A program made the position numbers and the translations under genes. Source: Tritrichomonas musculus (lineage: Eukaryota; Parabasalia; Tritrichomonadida; Tritrichomonadidae). From it: DNA of 64,000 nt. The notes under the pieces were generated by a model that was given only the letters and a program-made list of their open reading frames with translations, searched no databases and was not told the origin of the DNA. Positions 21,401-31,949 of the stretch are shown here, piece after piece; position 1 is the first letter of the stretch; every line of letters starts with the position of its first letter. The stretch is taken from positions 124,001 to 188,000 of the forward strand of contig JAPFFF010000027.1 of assembly GCA_039105265.1 (NCBI GenBank). Reading direction: 5' to 3'.

Positions 21401-21834
21401 ATGATTTTAATCCATATTATGTTTTGTTTAATTAAAAACAAAATAATTGATTATATCAATGAGTTATAACATAAAAATAATGCTTGTGAAAGAGAAAATT
21501 TTTATGAAAAGAATTTTTTGAATGAAAAAAAGTCCTACGAGTGAAAAACACATTGATAATGGTGATTCTATTAAACTATTCTTTACTGATGCAAAGAACA
21601 AAATAAATATAAGATTTCATTGATTAAATAGAATTTTTTATTATTAAAGTAAAAACGAGAATAAATGAAAGAATTATGAAATAACCATAATTATTTTTCC
21701 TTTTTATTTAATAAAAAAGAAAAAAATTGAGATTTAATAAATATCATTTAAAAAAGAATTTAATGGTTTCATTGATTCCAATCCAATTTTATCTTATAAA
21801 TGAATTGATTTTTTATTTCGGTCATGCTTCAGCT
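18435..21834. other. Long AT-rich intergenic region without a recognisable gene
   Basis: About 3.4 kb with very low GC. No frame with family resemblance, no tRNA and no clear tandem array were seen. Two GC-richer patches, near 19298-19355 (GTGAAGTGAAG) and 20605-20657 (GCTTCACTTC), are roughly inverted relative to each other and might be ends of an old element, but the match is imperfect and no target duplication is visible. Confidence 0.5.
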
Positions 21835-22200
21835 TCATTCTCCCATAAATTCAAAAATATTAAAAGAATCAAGTTCTTCATCAAAAAATAATCGTTCGTC
21901 ATTGGTTATCTCAAACTCACTTGCAACTATATCGGTTTGATTCTGGTTATTATCACAAATATTCTCTTCACAAATCAAATTTTTATCAGAATTGGCTTGT
22001 TCACTGCTTGGCTCTTGCGTTGATCTATCATCTAGTAAATTGTTTTCGATCATTTTAATTTTAATGCTATTTATTTTTTCTTCATTTTGTTTACGGGACA
22101 ATTTCATATTTTCCTTATCATCAATCTCAAACACTTCTACAAGGTCTCCAACTTGGATAATAATCCTTTTGATTTTTTTGGTGTATGTTGTTTTCGGCAT
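21835..22200 (-). CDS. Hypothetical protein with acidic C-terminus
   Basis: A 121-residue frame starting at the ATG at 22198-22200 (MPKTTYTKKIKR). The N-terminal 40 residues are basic and then beta-like (IIIQVGDLVEVFEIDD). The middle is a Lys/Glu helix, and the C-terminal half is acidic and Asn/Glu-rich, ending FNIFEFMGE. The composition is more balanced than that of the flanking AT-rich DNA, which supports a real gene. The family is not recognised; a small regulatory or chromatin-associated protein is possible but unproven. No neighbour lies within 3 kb on either side. Confidence 0.5.
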   Translation of the reverse strand: MPKTTYTKKIKRIIIQVGDLVEVFEIDDKENMKLSRKQNEEKINSIKIKMIENNLLDDRSTQEPSSEQANSDKNLICEENICDNNQNQTDIVASEFEITNDERLFFDEELDSFNIFEFMGE

Positions 22201-23287
22201 GATCAAATATGATTAAAAATTTTGATTTATAAAAAAAACGAAATAAACCGTTTTTGTAATTTTTCAAAATTTTGGAATCAGAAAAAATAAATGAAAATAT
22301 TATATGTGTTTAGCAGAATACTTTAATCGTAAACTTGATTTGGACAGTAGAAAAGTTGATTTTATTGAATTCGAGCAAATTGAGTTGTCTACGTCTGATA
22401 CTCAGAATTTTTAGAAAAAAAAAGGATTCAAAATAAAACATGCCATATTCAAAAATGTTTGCGATAATTTTTAATGGTAAAAAAAAAAAAATTGTTATTT
22501 ATTTGATATTACCCAATATATTTACAATATTGAAGAAAGTATTTCAAAATATATGATATTTAAATATTCAAGATTAATGAAATGTTTTATTTCATATACA
22601 GATTGATACATCTCGATATTGCTAACAATTTAATAATTTGGTGATCAATTTTTCTATCCAATATATTTAACAATCTAGATATCAAGAAAACAATTTTTTT
22701 ATGACAGCATTCAAATTTTCAAAGGAAAAAACACAAAAATATAAATTGCTCTAATGCATTTTGCAAAATAACAAAATCATGCACGTATTATTTAAATGAT
22801 ATTTATTATAAAAAGGATAATATATTATTAATTTAATGAATTAATATTTTTTGATCAAATGATTAAAAACCATATCATTTTTCTTGATCATGCTTAATCG
22901 AAAAGTTGAAAAAACTCAATTATTTGACATATTTTATATTCAAATTTAATATAAAATATATTGGATGAACTTATTTTTATAAAATGCGATAATACATATT
23001 TCACAAAATTAAAACTTTCAGAGTATTTATTCCTAATTACTGTTTTAAAAGGATTTATTTGTGAAAAAATTATAAATTTTATTATTTATTGAAATTAAAA
23101 ATACTAATTTATTGCCCCAATCTCATCACAATATTACGGCTTTGAGTATAAACCTAGCAAATGATATATATCGAACTTATCAAATATTTTATATCTTATA
23201 TTACATCAAAAGAAATCATTAATGAAAAAAAATCAACAAATAAATAACTGCAATCAATCTTCAATTCAACAACTACAACAACAACAA

Positions 23288-23327
<40 letters not shown>

Positions 23328-23431
23328 AATGATTGCTGGTATCTAAAAAGTTCCAAAATACTACACTGAAGTAATCAGTTGTTAGTACTAACACCAATGA
23401 TTTTAAAACTGATTTTAATTGAATTAAAAGT
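22201..23431. other. AT-rich intergenic DNA with a CAA/poly-A tract
   Basis: No supported gene. A (CAA)n tract near 23270-23290 runs into about 36 consecutive A residues (to 23324). A poly-A tract could be the 3' end of an old retro-inserted sequence, but no coding remnant precedes it. Confidence 0.5.
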
Positions 23432-23957
23432 TATGCTTTTACGCCATTATTTTTTTGGAAAAAAAACACGCCATAGAGCTGACGCCAAAAAAAATGTTCT
23501 AAAAATTTACGTAAAGTAAAATTTTTATATACTAATCTTGCTTTAAATATACGAAATACTAAAAAATAATTTTCTTTTTGTTAAAGTTCTTTTATTCAAA
23601 ACTTGAAAATTATATCGAAAAAGGCATGACCCCCTACTCATGATTTTTTTCGTGGCGTAATCATTCCCCATTTTATACGCTAATTCAAAAATTGAGAACA
23701 TTCCTCAGAAATCCTCAGAAAAAATAATGGCTTGTCGTACGCCATGCCAATTGATTTTATAATTTTTTTTAATAATTTTTTATTTTTTCTTTTAATTAAA
23801 TATAGTAAAATAACACCAATAATTGTTTTTTAATAAACAAAAATAACTTTTTAAATAAAGAAAAATTGTTTTTTATTTTCACTTGTCTTTTTTCAGCAGG
23901 CATTTACGCCATCTCTTTAAAAAACCATACGCCATTTTGCTTTGGCGTAAAAGCCTA
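23432..23957. mobile_element. 526-bp inverted-repeat element with 10-bp target duplication (MULE-like MITE)
   Basis: Terminal repeats TATGCTTTTACGCCA (23432-23446) and, inverted, TAGGCTTTTACGCCA (23943-23957) match at 14 of 15 bases. AATTAAAAGT is present directly outside both ends (23422-23431 and 23958-23967). A 10-bp duplication is in the range made by Mutator-like transposases. The interior has several further ACGCCA motifs and no coding frame, so it is non-autonomous. Confidence 0.7.
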
Positions 23958-23967
23958 AATTAAAAGT

Positions 23968-25129
23968 TGAGCTAAAATTAATCTATTAACTTATGGAAGA
24001 CATTGATTTCAAATAAATTATGTGATCAAAATATGTCATTATAATCTGATAGTTAAGAAGTGAAAGTAATAATGATTGCAAGAATATTATAATTTGAAAT
24101 ATCTTATTAATTTTAGGTCCAAAAAAAGATCAATATGAAATTAGCGTTCTTACCTTTAAATAAATAAAAAATATGAATTTATTTTAAAAATTTAATTATC
24201 TTACAATCGTTGCGTAAATAATAATATAATGCAGTGATTGTTATTTTGGAAATTGGAAATTTCAAAAGTATTCAAAAAATATTTCAGGAAATTTCTCAAA
24301 TTTCCTGAAATAAAAATAAAAACTTTATATAAAAACTTTTTCAATAATTAATAACTTTTTCTATATCCTAATAAATAAATCTTCTGAAATATTGGGCCAT
24401 TTACTCATTCAATTTGGAAATATTTTTATTCAATTTGGAAATATTTTATTTTTTATGGAAATAAATACATTCAATTTGGAAATAATAACATTCAATCTGG
24501 ATATTTTCTCATTGAAAAATTGAATATTGAAATTTCACATCCGAAATTTCCGCAAATCGTATTTTTCACTAATTCTAATTTTCTCCAAAAAACCTTTTTT
24601 GAAGCTTGCTTAAGTAATTTTATGGCGTTGTGATCAATATTGATATTAAATATATTAAATTAAAATGATTTTATTTTAATAATGACTCCATCTCCAAAAA
24701 TAATAAAAAACTTATATTATGAGAAGAGTTATATATGAATTTATATATAAATTTTATGAAATAAAGGTAAAATTAGTAGGAAGAAAAAAAGAATATTATT
24801 TTTTCTATTATAATAAATATTATCTATATTTGATATCATATTTCTATCAATAAACTTCAAACTTCATGGTGAATTCTTCTTTTTTCATTTATTTTAAAAG
24901 ATTTTTTAAAAACATTTGAAGTTTTTACAAATTTCAAGCAGAAATGAGCAAAGTTCCTTTGAATTTTTAATATATTATATTAAAAATATTAATAAATGAA
25001 AATAGATTTTTTTTTTTGTAGCTTAATATAAGAATTTACAAATATAATTTCCGATCAAAAAATTGAATACTTTAAATCTTCATAATTTCCGATCATTTTT
25101 AAAAACTTTTTATTTTTATAAGATTCCAT
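23968..25129. other. AT-rich intergenic DNA with short repeats
   Basis: Contains a perfect 13-bp-stem hairpin at 24281-24311 (ATTTCAGGAAATT, 5-base loop, complement) and a degenerate repeat of TTCAATTTGGAAATA between about 24400 and 24500. No gene seen. The right edge should hold the promoter of the gene at 25130. Confidence 0.5.
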
Positions 25130-25744
25130 ATGAAAAAAGAAACCAATTTTACACCTTTTGATTCATACTGTTATGAACATCTGACCTTAACGACAAAAAA
25201 TTCACAGGATAGAACTATTTACAAGTGTTTCATCAACAAAACTGTACCTTGTCCTGTTAATTACCAAGTAGTTTCCAAAGCAAAAGCCGAATTAAATAGA
25301 TTATTTCTTCATTTCCAAAAACATCATGAAAATGATCTCATTTCTGAAGCAATTTCATGGGCAAAAAACAATAATATTACAGATTTCTCCAAAATATCTT
25401 CAAATGAATTGTTTTGTATTTATTTTCAAGAAAAAATATTTCCCAAAGGTTCTTTCCAACCAAAATCATTTGATTCTTCTCTTCTAAATCCAAATGATAT
25501 TGGCAAAAATAACGATGGTCAATTTATTGACCTATCTTTGGTTCCACTTGATAAATTGAACCAAATAATCCTAGAAAATGGGATTTTTGAACACATCCCT
25601 TTATATGTAATTGAATCCGAACACCATTCAAAATTCATTGGTCAATTTATGATGTTAGCATATGAATTAGCTAAAAACACATCTATTTCTAGGGAAGATT
25701 TTTTGCAAATTGTCAATAATCTACGTGTTCCTCATAATTTGTAG
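25130..25744 (+). CDS. Hypothetical protein with possible C2H2 zinc-finger-like N-terminus
   Basis: A 204-residue intact frame with ordinary codon use, directly left of Maverick A. Residues about 27-65 have a Cys-x(8)-Cys ... His-x(3)-HisHis spacing (YKCF...PCPV...HFQKHHEN) that resembles the FLYWCH/WRKY-GCM type fingers found in some transposases and transcription factors. The rest is helical with no motif recognised (SISREDFLQIVNNLRV near the end). It could be a host DNA-binding protein or a domesticated transposase N-terminus. The stop is followed immediately by the start of the Maverick terminal region, so its 3' end may have been set by that insertion. Confidence 0.5.
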   Translation: MKKETNFTPFDSYCYEHLTLTTKNSQDRTIYKCFINKTVPCPVNYQVVSKAKAELNRLFLHFQKHHENDLISEAISWAKNNNITDFSKISSNELFCIYFQEKIFPKGSFQPKSFDSSLLNPNDIGKNNDGQFIDLSLVPLDKLNQIILENGIFEHIPLYVIESEHHSKFIGQFMMLAYELAKNTSISREDFLQIVNNLRVPHNL

Positions 25745-26078
25745 AGAGTAGGAGATGGGGGAGCCAAGGGGTAGATACTTTGGCCTTGATTTTCGGGTCC
25801 GATTTTCAATACGAGGATACACCTGTCTTCTAGCATTCATTTTCAGAGTCATGTTTCAATACTTGGAGCCCAAACTTGGGAACAGCGTATTTTAAGAAAA
25901 AAGTACCCAAAAATGGATGTTTTGAAGGGGTTTGGGGCCAAAAATAATGACCAAATTCAGGCCCTATTTTGACGACTAAAGGAAATGTAAAAGAGCAGAT
26001 TTTCATGAAAAATGGGTGAGGGGTAGATATCAATCTTTTTGTAAGGGATAATTTTTTTAATGCAGAGGTAAAGAAAAG
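25745..26078. promoter_or_regulatory. Left terminal region of Maverick A and PolB leader
   Basis: 334 bases, more GC-rich than the host flank, beginning AGAGAGTAGGAGATGG. GGGGTAGATA occurs twice, near 25768 and 26020. Mavericks carry terminal inverted repeats of a few hundred bases, and this stretch is the natural candidate, but the partner repeat is absent because the other end is lost. The PolB promoter must lie here. Confidence 0.5.
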
Positions 26079-29000
26079 ATGAGTCAACCAACGATCGACA
26101 ACCGCCAAGAAATAGATGAGCGACCAGTTGATGATGTATGGAATTTAGCATTAATGCTTGGCATTTCTGAAGAAACACTTGAAGCAATTATTGATGAATT
26201 TCCATATAATTCTGAATTTGAAGATAATGTAATTGATAGAATCCTTGACTTTATTATACCCAAACTTGATGAAATGGGTTATGATGGTGATGCTACTTAT
26301 GGTAGTGTATATTGGTTTGCAAAGGGTTATAATGCTAAGAAAGAAGCTGAAGCTATTGAAGCCGAAGCTATTAATGAATTAATGAATCTTCCATTCCAAC
26401 CAGAAATCAAATATTTGGGAATCCCACATACTCCAAAGCATCCAAAAGCACCAAAAAGATATATTGATAGCAATGATTCAGCATATCTCAATTACATTAA
26501 ACGTAAGCATTTCAATGTTAAAGATAAGGTTAATGATAAGGTTAGGGATATTCTTCGTAAACGTTTTAACGAGAAAATTGAAAAAGAAAATACTCAAATC
26601 CATGCATCCAAATCTAATTATAAGAGAATGCTTGATGATTTACGTAAGCAACCACCTACACTTAAACCGTTACCAGATGATGCTAAACCTTATACTCAAA
26701 TATTGTTTGAGAAAGAAAACCAAGAATTGCTAGAATATTTTGAGAAGTATGGTCATGAATTCAAAAGTATTGATGAAGAGAATCTTAAAATTAATGAGCC
26801 ATATGATGAACTGAAAGCATTAGAATGTTTAGAAAAAGCTAGAAGTAAGCATCCAAAAGATTCAGATGTTGAAGAGAAAAATATAGATAAAGATAAAAAG
26901 AAAGATCCAATTGTAGTGTATTACCTTAACAAGATTCATAAGCTTGAAGACATCTTCCAATATCTTGATAATGTTATGTTTAAGCAAGAAATCAAACCAT
27001 TTAAGCTTACATTTGAGATAGGTGGTGTCTTTGAAATTCCTGAGAAGAATGTATCTCCAGAATCAGATCCAGAGTTCACATATGAAGCAAGACCTGTTAC
27101 AGTAACCAGTCATCAATTTGCAAATACCATTCCAATTGTAATTCAATTTCAGCAAGATTTGGATAGAGTCAAATATTATATTGAATCCAATCTCTATAAT
27201 CATACTACTTTTGGTGCTTCCAATATCAAACTCATTTATGTTTCAAATATAGCATTCACTGTTTCAAGATTAGTTAAGGTTTCTGGTAAGATTGATGACC
27301 TTCCAGTTGAGTTCTTGAAATCAAAATTTGTAATCACAGACAATGAAGATGATGGATTATGTTGGTATAGATTCTTAGCAATATGTTTGGAACCAAAGTT
27401 AGGGGAAGCTAAAACATTTAAACTTAAAGATCGTACGCAAGCAGCTCGTAAACTTTTCTGCAAAGATCATGATGCTGAATATACTACTAGACCTACCAAA
27501 GCTGCCCAAGCATTACTTAAATCATTCAAGGGAATGACATTAGATGAAATGAAAGAGTCAGCCAAGAAGCATCAAATCAACGTTAACATCTATTGCTTTG
27601 ACAAAGAAAGTAATCGTTATGACATTGATCAGCAATGGTATGATGAGAAATTTGGAAATCCTTTTAATGCTTTACTCTTTAGTCAAGGTAATGTCATCCA
27701 TATTATGTATATCACTAATGCAGAATCATTGACTAATATTTGGATATGTCCCAAATGCAAATCGTATGCAATCCGTGGAAAGAATCCAAAGAGAATGGAA
27801 ATCCATAAAGCACATTGTGATGGAAAGTTTCATAAGAATTACATTCCTGAAAGAGTTAGTATGCCATATTGTCCACATATTTTGAATCATCCAGTTTACG
27901 AATATTGTGTAGCACATGATCTTAAATGGCAACCTCAGAGATATTACATGACATATGATTTCGAAACCATGGAGCAATCTGTTAATAAAGAAACTGGTAA
28001 ATCAACTGTAATCAATAGTCGTCTAATTCCATTGTCAGTGAGCTGTTGCATCAAGTCTTCAAAAGGTTTGTTAACGAGACATTTCGATGCTAGATCCAAA
28101 GATTTCATTCCTGAATGGCTTACATTTATGTTCGAGAGAGCTTATGAAATGGTTGATGACAAGGTCCAATTAATGAAAGATATGCTCAAAATCTCTGATG
28201 TCGAAGTCATTAAAAAGCTTGATAAAGGTCTCCTTGATGTACCAGTTTTGGGATTCAATTCAGCAAAATTTGATAGCAATCTCTTTAAAGAATATTTCAA
28301 TTATACTCATCATGATATGTCATGGAAGGTTGATAACAGTTCTTTAATTGGTACTACATCATCTTTGAAGCAATTCATTCTCAAAACATCTACTGATAAA
28401 GGTGTAATTGGATTACGTTTCATTGATGCTCAAGCATTCATCAGTGGAGGTACTCTTAAACAATTTGGTGTTGACTTTGGTGGTGCAGAGAATTCTGTTA
28501 AAGGTACATTCCCATATGAAGCTGTAAATAGTGAGAATTTTGATGATGTCCTAAGTATGTCAGAGCCATTCAAACATAAAGATTTCCATAGCTATCTCAA
28601 TCAAAAGAATGCATTATCAAATAAAGAATATGAAGAATATCTTGAAGATTCCAAAAGATTCATTGACAGATGGGAATATCTGTTAGCATATAATGATAAT
28701 GATGTTGAAATGATGATTAAACCTATTGATAACCTCATTGAAATGAATGCTAAATATGGTATTGACATGCTCTCTAATCTTTCTTTATCACGTAATGCAT
28801 CTGAAATCAAGTATGCAATGGCTTATAAGAACTTTGATATTGACTATGATTATGGTGTTTTGAATTCAAAGAATACATTCAAGCCAACCAAAGAATGGTG
28901 GACATATAAGGTCAATTCATATTATAACCAAGATGAGAAATTCAATTCTAAACAAGAGAAAAGTAAGCAGCCCAAACCTTTTTGCAAAGCAAATTTCCCA

Positions 29001-31949
29001 AAGGGAATAAGAGACCTTTCTAAATGTGTTTCTGAAGCTGATTTCGATGCATTCATGAAGATATATGAAGATCCAGAATTAGGTAAATGTCATCTTTGTG
29101 GTGAACACTTCTCATGGACTAATAAGCCAACATTAGATCGAATCAATAATGAAATAGGTCATGAATTATCCAATTGCAAACTTGCTTGTGAAGTATGTAA
29201 TAGCCTTCGTGCAGATGATGATGACAAGGTTACTCGTTTAAGAATCCAGCTCAAGAAGTTCTGTAAAGTGAATCATTTGCCAATGACTATTACCAATGAA
29301 GCTGAATATTATCGTTTACGTGCTGGTATAACTGGAGGTCTTTCAAATGTCATGCATCGAGTCAATCTTAGAGGTGAGACTTGCATTACACGTTTATATT
29401 TTGATGAAGAAGCTAATAAAGTTGTTGTCAGATATACTGATAATGTTGTTTCACATGTAGTTGGAGTTGATTTCAATTCATTGTATCCTTCAGCATGTTC
29501 TGGTAACTGGCATTCATTCAACAAATATCATGGAGGTATCATGTACATGCCAGGTTCAATGTTAAATTCATATGATTGTTATGATGAGAATGGTAAGCAG
29601 AAACCAAATGTATATCATACTTGTATGAGTATAATCAATTCCAAACATAGGTTTGATAAGAATCCCAAATTCATCTTTCATGCAACTGTTAAGCTTGAAT
29701 GTCCTAAAGATTTGATTAATGATTTCATTAATTTCCCACCTGTATTTCGCAATTTTGAGATCAAAAATGATGAAGATATAATTGGATCATACATGTACAA
29801 ATATGGTAAAGACAATAATATCCATACTGTTGACAAATCTGATACCAAGCTTACAATGACTCTTGATACAAGAGGTGAATTCAAGACTTTTGGTTGCTAT
29901 TATTTATGGTTTCTCATTGACCATGGTTTGAAAGTTGTTGATATCCAGAATGTTACAATATATGATTGCCATAGAGGTTTCAATGCATTCGTTAATGAAT
30001 TTATGGGAGAGCGTCAGAAGATATTAAGTGGAGAGAAGTCTGGAAATGAGAAGTTCTATAAAATTAGTATGAATGGATCTTATGGATATGATGGTCTCAA
30101 TACAGAACATTATGATAAAGTCAAGATTGTAGATCATGATAGAGCCTTCATTGACATTGCAAGTGAGACTTATGTTAACGGATATCCAATTGCAAATGAT
30201 TCATATATAATTCAACGTAAGCCCAAGAATTTCCGATGTAAGACATGTGTTCAAGAGTCATTCTTCACTCTTGATAATGCAAAGTATTGGTATTTGGTTT
30301 TCATTTATGACTTCCTTTTCAAATGTTTAGATGTTGAAAGAATGCATTTCACATCATGTGATACAGATAGTGTTTACTTTGCAATTGCTGGAGATATGAA
30401 TAGACATGGTGAGCAAGTCTTCGATGCAATCGTTAAAGATAAAGAATTCTATGATAAATATATTTATCAATTCATGCCAAATCCAGCTATTGGAACCGTT
30501 GCTGATGAGAAGAAAATATTAGGTGCAGCTGTTGAAAAATATGGTGATAATCAAGTTGCATTGTGTCCTAAATGTTATACAATTTGGAATAATAAAGAAA
30601 ATGGTTCCATGGAAACTAAATCATTGAAAGTCAAAGGTGTATCATTGAAGCAAAATTGTAAAATCCATCCATCAAGTTATCTTAGTGTAATCAATGATAA
30701 CAAAGTCTTTAAGGGTAAGAATATTAATCTCCAAATGAATCGTAAACATAATTCTGATGGAAAGATTTCAATACAAATGTCTAAGGTAACTATTAAGAAG
30801 AATGCGTTGGCTGGATTTCATAACAAAATGATAGTATTGGAAGATCAAACTTGCATTCCATTCATTAAAGGTTTGACTGCTAATGATGTTATTATCAAAT
30901 CATGTGAAGAGTATGCTAAAGAATGTGAAAATGAATTCAAAAATATATTGAACAATAAAGATTTAGATGCTGAATTACTTGAGTTTGGAAAGAATATTTC
31001 TGAGAATGAACCCGAGGTCTCTGCAAATGGAGATTCAAATGATATCCCAACTTATATAAATGATTTTGATGAGAGTCATTGGGATTTACCATTGAGAACT
31101 AGATTTGATGAGAACTTCAAGATTACATTCAATAAGTCCAAACATGGATCCTATGATGGTAAACATATTGGTGATCTTAAATGTAGAAATCAGACTGGAA
31201 TGGTTTTGAGTGTAAATGAAACTCCTGGTTTTGCAGTGATTGACATTGATATTAATAAGAAGTTACCTCAAAAGAAAAGATTTGAAATCAAGCAATCAAT
31301 AATTAGTAAACTCTCTGAAGATGATATCATTATTGAGACTGGAAGTGGTAGTCTTCATATTTATGCAAATCATAATATTCCAGGTTTATATAAGAATGCA
31401 TATGTCAAATGTTTCGAATGTGATGAGTTTGATATAGATTACTTTGCTTCTGTTGATTGCAATTCATATCATGGCCTAATGCTTCCTGATTCTGAAAATG
31501 AGAATGGAAGATATGAATTCTATCAAGGTAATTGGGATTCAGTTATCAAGAGAACGGCAACAGATGTAATCAAATCTTTAGGTGTTGAGTTGGATCTTTC
31601 AGGTAAAAATAGTAAAGAATATGATGATGATGATGAACCGTTAACATACCTTCCTGTAGATGAAGAGATGAAGTTGGTTGATGGATTAGTTGGTATGGAA
31701 GTTCACAATTATGCTTCAAAAATAGATGATAGACTTACTTTGTTACCATTGTTTGGAGCAATTAAGTGTCTATCTCCAGATAATAGAGATAAAGCATTTT
31801 ATAATGTTGAGTTCAAATGTAATTTGACATGCAAAGCTTCAATGAATTTCGAAACAGTCAAGAAAGATGCAAAACATTCAAATATCAATGTATTGTATAA
31901 GATCATCAGAATGTATAATCCAGAATATTACAAGAAAGTATTACATTAA
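26079..31949 (+). CDS. Maverick protein-primed family-B DNA polymerase with OTU-like, HNH-like and primase-like regions
   Basis: 1956 residues; would replicate the element. In order: a long N-terminus; an OTU-like segment (DGLCWYRFLA near 425, His near 545); a zinc-finger-like CPKC...H...C (about 556-583); exonuclease motifs TYDFETM (about 624), GFNSAKFD (about 724) and YNDNDVEMM (about 870); a CHLC...TLDRIN...CN HNH-like insertion (about 1003-1045); polymerase motifs DFNSLYPS (about 1130), KISMNGSYGYD (about 1327) and CDTDSVYF (about 1427). The C-terminal 250 residues contain FAVIDIDI, ETGSGSLHIYA and a following DIDYFAS, resembling the catalytic motifs of AEP primase-polymerases. All polymerase and exonuclease acids are present. 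Its stop overlaps that of the convergent integrase. Confidence 0.92.
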   Translation: MSQPTIDNRQEIDERPVDDVWNLALMLGISEETLEAIIDEFPYNSEFEDNVIDRILDFIIPKLDEMGYDGDATYGSVYWFAKGYNAKKEAEAIEAEAINELMNLPFQPEIKYLGIPHTPKHPKAPKRYIDSNDSAYLNYIKRKHFNVKDKVNDKVRDILRKRFNEKIEKENTQIHASKSNYKRMLDDLRKQPPTLKPLPDDAKPYTQILFEKENQELLEYFEKYGHEFKSIDEENLKINEPYDELKALECLEKARSKHPKDSDVEEKNIDKDKKKDPIVVYYLNKIHKLEDIFQYLDNVMFKQEIKPFKLTFEIGGVFEIPEKNVSPESDPEFTYEARPVTVTSHQFANTIPIVIQFQQDLDRVKYYIESNLYNHTTFGASNIKLIYVSNIAFTVSRLVKVSGKIDDLPVEFLKSKFVITDNEDDGLCWYRFLAICLEPKLGEAKTFKLKDRTQAARKLFCKDHDAEYTTRPTKAAQALLKSFKGMTLDEMKESAKKHQINVNIYCFDKESNRYDIDQQWYDEKFGNPFNALLFSQGNVIHIMYITNAESLTNIWICPKCKSYAIRGKNPKRMEIHKAHCDGKFHKNYIPERVSMPYCPHILNHPVYEYCVAHDLKWQPQRYYMTYDFETMEQSVNKETGKSTVINSRLIPLSVSCCIKSSKGLLTRHFDARSKDFIPEWLTFMFERAYEMVDDKVQLMKDMLKISDVEVIKKLDKGLLDVPVLGFNSAKFDSNLFKEYFNYTHHDMSWKVDNSSLIGTTSSLKQFILKTSTDKGVIGLRFIDAQAFISGGTLKQFGVDFGGAENSVKGTFPYEAVNSENFDDVLSMSEPFKHKDFHSYLNQKNALSNKEYEEYLEDSKRFIDRWEYLLAYNDNDVEMMIKPIDNLIEMNAKYGIDMLSNLSLSRNASEIKYAMAYKNFDIDYDYGVLNSKNTFKPTKEWWTYKVNSYYNQDEKFNSKQEKSKQPKPFCKANFPKGIRDLSKCVSEADFDAFMKIYEDPELGKCHLCGEHFSWTNKPTLDRINNEIGHELSNCKLACEVCNSLRADDDDKVTRLRIQLKKFCKVNHLPMTITNEAEYYRLRAGITGGLSNVMHRVNLRGETCITRLYFDEEANKVVVRYTDNVVSHVVGVDFNSLYPSACSGNWHSFNKYHGGIMYMPGSMLNSYDCYDENGKQKPNVYHTCMSIINSKHRFDKNPKFIFHATVKLECPKDLINDFINFPPVFRNFEIKNDEDIIGSYMYKYGKDNNIHTVDKSDTKLTMTLDTRGEFKTFGCYYLWFLIDHGLKVVDIQNVTIYDCHRGFNAFVNEFMGERQKILSGEKSGNEKFYKISMNGSYGYDGLNTEHYDKVKIVDHDRAFIDIASETYVNGYPIANDSYIIQRKPKNFRCKTCVQESFFTLDNAKYWYLVFIYDFLFKCLDVERMHFTSCDTDSVYFAIAGDMNRHGEQVFDAIVKDKEFYDKYIYQFMPNPAIGTVADEKKILGAAVEKYGDNQVALCPKCYTIWNNKENGSMETKSLKVKGVSLKQNCKIHPSSYLSVINDNKVFKGKNINLQMNRKHNSDGKISIQMSKVTIKKNALAGFHNKMIVLEDQTCIPFIKGLTANDVIIKSCEEYAKECENEFKNILNNKDLDAELLEFGKNISENEPEVSANGDSNDIPTYINDFDESHWDLPLRTRFDENFKITFNKSKHGSYDGKHIGDLKCRNQTGMVLSVNETPGFAVIDIDINKKLPQKKRFEIKQSIISKLSEDDIIIETGSGSLHIYANHNIPGLYKNAYVKCFECDEFDIDYFASVDCNSYHGLMLPDSENENGRYEFYQGNWDSVIKRTATDVIKSLGVELDLSGKNSKEYDDDDEPLTYLPVDEEMKLVDGLVGMEVHNYASKIDDRLTLLPLFGAIKCLSPDNRDKAFYNVEFKCNLTCKASMNFETVKKDAKHSNINVLYKIIRMYNPEYYKKVLH

